NCBI RefSeq assembly: GCF_009729205.1
Contig: NZ_VTHB01000002.1
Coordinates: 310,001 to 374,000 of the forward strand
Length of the DNA stretch: 64,000 bases
Direction: 5' to 3'
DNA from: Mycobacteroides sp. CBMA 271
GTDB taxonomy: Bacteria; Actinomycetota; Actinomycetes; Mycobacteriales; Mycobacteriaceae
Every line of letters begins with the position of its first letter. The first letter of the stretch is position 1. Position numbers and translations under genes: made by a program. Positions 62,890-64,000 of this stretch are shown piece after piece. The notes below the pieces were generated by a model. It had not been told where the DNA came from. It worked only from the letters and a program-made list of their open reading frames with translations, and made no database searches.

Positions 62890-64000
62890 GCCTCTCCCCC
62901 TTCGACGATTACCCGATCCACCAGATCGCCGACGTGGTACGACACGTCGGTACGTCGGATCGGAACTTCTACGACCGCTATTACTTTGGCTGCCATGGCG
63001 GGCGGGCCGACCTGCCGTACCTGATCACCGGGCTGGGCGTGTATCCCAACCTCGGCGTGACGGACGCGTTCGCCTCGGTGCGCTACGGCGACGACATCGT
63101 GGTGTTCCGAGCCTCGCGCGCGCTCGGCGACGACCGCGCGGATCTGTCGGTGGGCCCGTATCGCGTCGAGGTCCTCGAAGGCCTCAAGAAGATCCGGGTG
63201 ATCCTAGAGCCGGGTGAGGATTACGATCTCTCCTTCGACATCACCTACACCGGCGAAATACCGGCCTCCCTGGAGCCGGGGCACTACCAGCGCCAAATGG
63301 GTCGCGTCTTGTTCGACACCGCTCGTTTTGCCCAAACCGGCACCTGGACAGGGCAATTGACGGTCGATGGCACTACCCATGAGCTGGACGGGGTCAACTG
63401 GTCCGGGAACCGGGACCGCTCCTGGGGCATCCGGCCCGTCGGCGAGGGAGAACCCGCGGGTCGCCGCGCCACCCTGGCCGGTGGCTTCTTCTGGCTCTAC
63501 AACGTGATCTCGTTCCCCGAGTACTCGATCGTGTTCATCAACCAGGAGGACGAGCACGGCAACAAGGTGGTTAGCGGTGCCCGCCGCGTGTGGCGCGACC
63601 CCGCCAAGGGCATCGATGAGCTCGGCCCCATCACCCACGACATCACCCTGATTCCCGGCACCCGCGAAGCAAGTTCGGCCGTCATCACGCTCGGCGATAT
63701 CACGATCAAGGCCGAGGTCGTGCTGCCGCACTACTTCGGATTCGGCACCGGCTACGGACTGGACTCCGACTGGCGCCACGGCATGTGGCAGGGCGATCTC
63801 GTCGTACAAGGCAAGCGGTACAAGACCAACGAGCTAGATGCGACACTCAAGCTGCTCTGCCCCGTTGACAATCTAGCAACGTTCCGTCTCATCGAGAACG
63901 GCATCGAAACCCACGGCAGCGGGCTCTTCGAATTCGGGCCGATCGGCCCTCATGCACCTTCCGGCCTCACTGGATTTGTTGATACCCACCAAGAAAGAGA
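62886..64000 (+). CDS. Unrecognised protein, partial at the window end (lipocalin/CrtC-like possibility)
   Basis: At least 371 aa, open to the window edge; ATG 62886 overlaps the TGA of the phosphotransferase gene. Predominantly beta with frequent aromatic residues: YYFGCHGGRADLPYLITGLGVYPNLGVTDAFASVRYGDD, then TYTGEIPASLEPGHYQRQMGRVLFDTARFAQTGTWTGQLTVDG, and NWSGNRDRSWGIRPVGEGEPAGRR. The NRDRSWGIR block is a plausible functional motif. It may belong to a hydroxyneurosporene-synthase/lipocalin-like family, but I am not sure. No signal peptide is visible. Confidence 0.75.
   Translation, partial: MSLSPFDDYPIHQIADVVRHVGTSDRNFYDRYYFGCHGGRADLPYLITGLGVYPNLGVTDAFASVRYGDDIVVFRASRALGDDRADLSVGPYRVEVLEGLKKIRVILEPGEDYDLSFDITYTGEIPASLEPGHYQRQMGRVLFDTARFAQTGTWTGQLTVDGTTHELDGVNWSGNRDRSWGIRPVGEGEPAGRRATLAGGFFWLYNVISFPEYSIVFINQEDEHGNKVVSGARRVWRDPAKGIDELGPITHDITLIPGTREASSAVITLGDITIKAEVVLPHYFGFGTGYGLDSDWRHGMWQGDLVVQGKRYKTNELDATLKLLCPVDNLATFRLIENGIETHGSGLFEFGPIGPHAPSGLTGFVDTHQER

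Overview
The window is a GC-rich, tightly packed actinobacterial chromosome segment. Gene content and order point to the Mycobacteriaceae. Homologues of the M. tuberculosis block Rv0224c-Rv0250c appear here in inverted orientation: the Rv0250c-Rv0247c succinate dehydrogenase operon, fadE5, fadA2, fabG4, htdX, an Rv0238-type TetR gene, lpqI, an Rv0236A-type small protein, aftD, and the Rv0228-Rv0224c membrane/glycosyltransferase cluster. Intact divergent oxyR-ahpCD and many inserted accessory genes suggest a fast grower, possibly the Mycobacteroides abscessus-chelonae group; the species is inference. I saw no tRNA, rRNA, CRISPR array, insertion sequence or prophage.

Layout. 0-7.1 kb: a self-sufficient P450-reductase fusion cut by the window edge, a Tat-exported isochorismatase, ahpCD/oxyR, a PEP-mutase/isocitrate-lyase family enzyme, and a decayed tartrate dehydrogenase remnant. 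7.1-11 kb: Sdh1-type succinate dehydrogenase operon behind a CRP-like site. 11-19.5 kb: small enzymes and regulators (ArsR/AHSA1, flavodoxin, HxlR/SDR/tautomerase, flavin reductase, enoyl-CoA hydratase), a transmembrane Ser/Thr kinase and a DinB-like protein. 19.5-30.7 kb: lipid metabolism genes fadE5, fadA2, fabG4 and htdX, interrupted by a hydrolase, a DUF1361 membrane protein, a frameshifted aminotransferase, a small kinase and a sulfite-oxidase-like molybdoenzyme. 30.8-41.8 kb: a sulfate-binding protein plus SulP transporter, TetR, TerC, a P450/PF10118 pair with a divergent MerR, two YCII/DGPF proteins, and a fatty-acyl-AMP ligase (FAAL). 42-47.6 kb: two tandem P450s, LpqI, an ECF42-type sigma factor and a TfoX-like protein. 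47.6-64 kb: sulfatase, a discoidin-like membrane protein, AftD and its small partner, an acyltransferase, DUF3068 and GT-C-like membrane proteins, a glycosyltransferase, a methyltransferase, and a phosphotransferase/unknown pair behind a KstR-like box.

How the genes connect. Several control circuits are readable directly in the DNA. A 16-bp palindrome occurs both between fadA2 and fabG4 and upstream of the TetR gene, with a related site before fadE5, suggesting one lipid regulon. Identical promoter architecture (TGTCGA-N17-CGTGG) precedes the ECF42 sigma gene and the YCII/DGPF pair 7 kb away. Palindromes mark the ArsR, HxlR, MerR and FAAL/P450 promoter regions. A dispersed ~25-bp repeat occurs five times plus one partial copy. 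Two tandem copies form a 22-codon mini-ORF joined by ATGA overlaps to both flanking genes in the sdh operon, and another copy rewrites the N-terminus of a YCII gene. These are the most unusual structures in the window.
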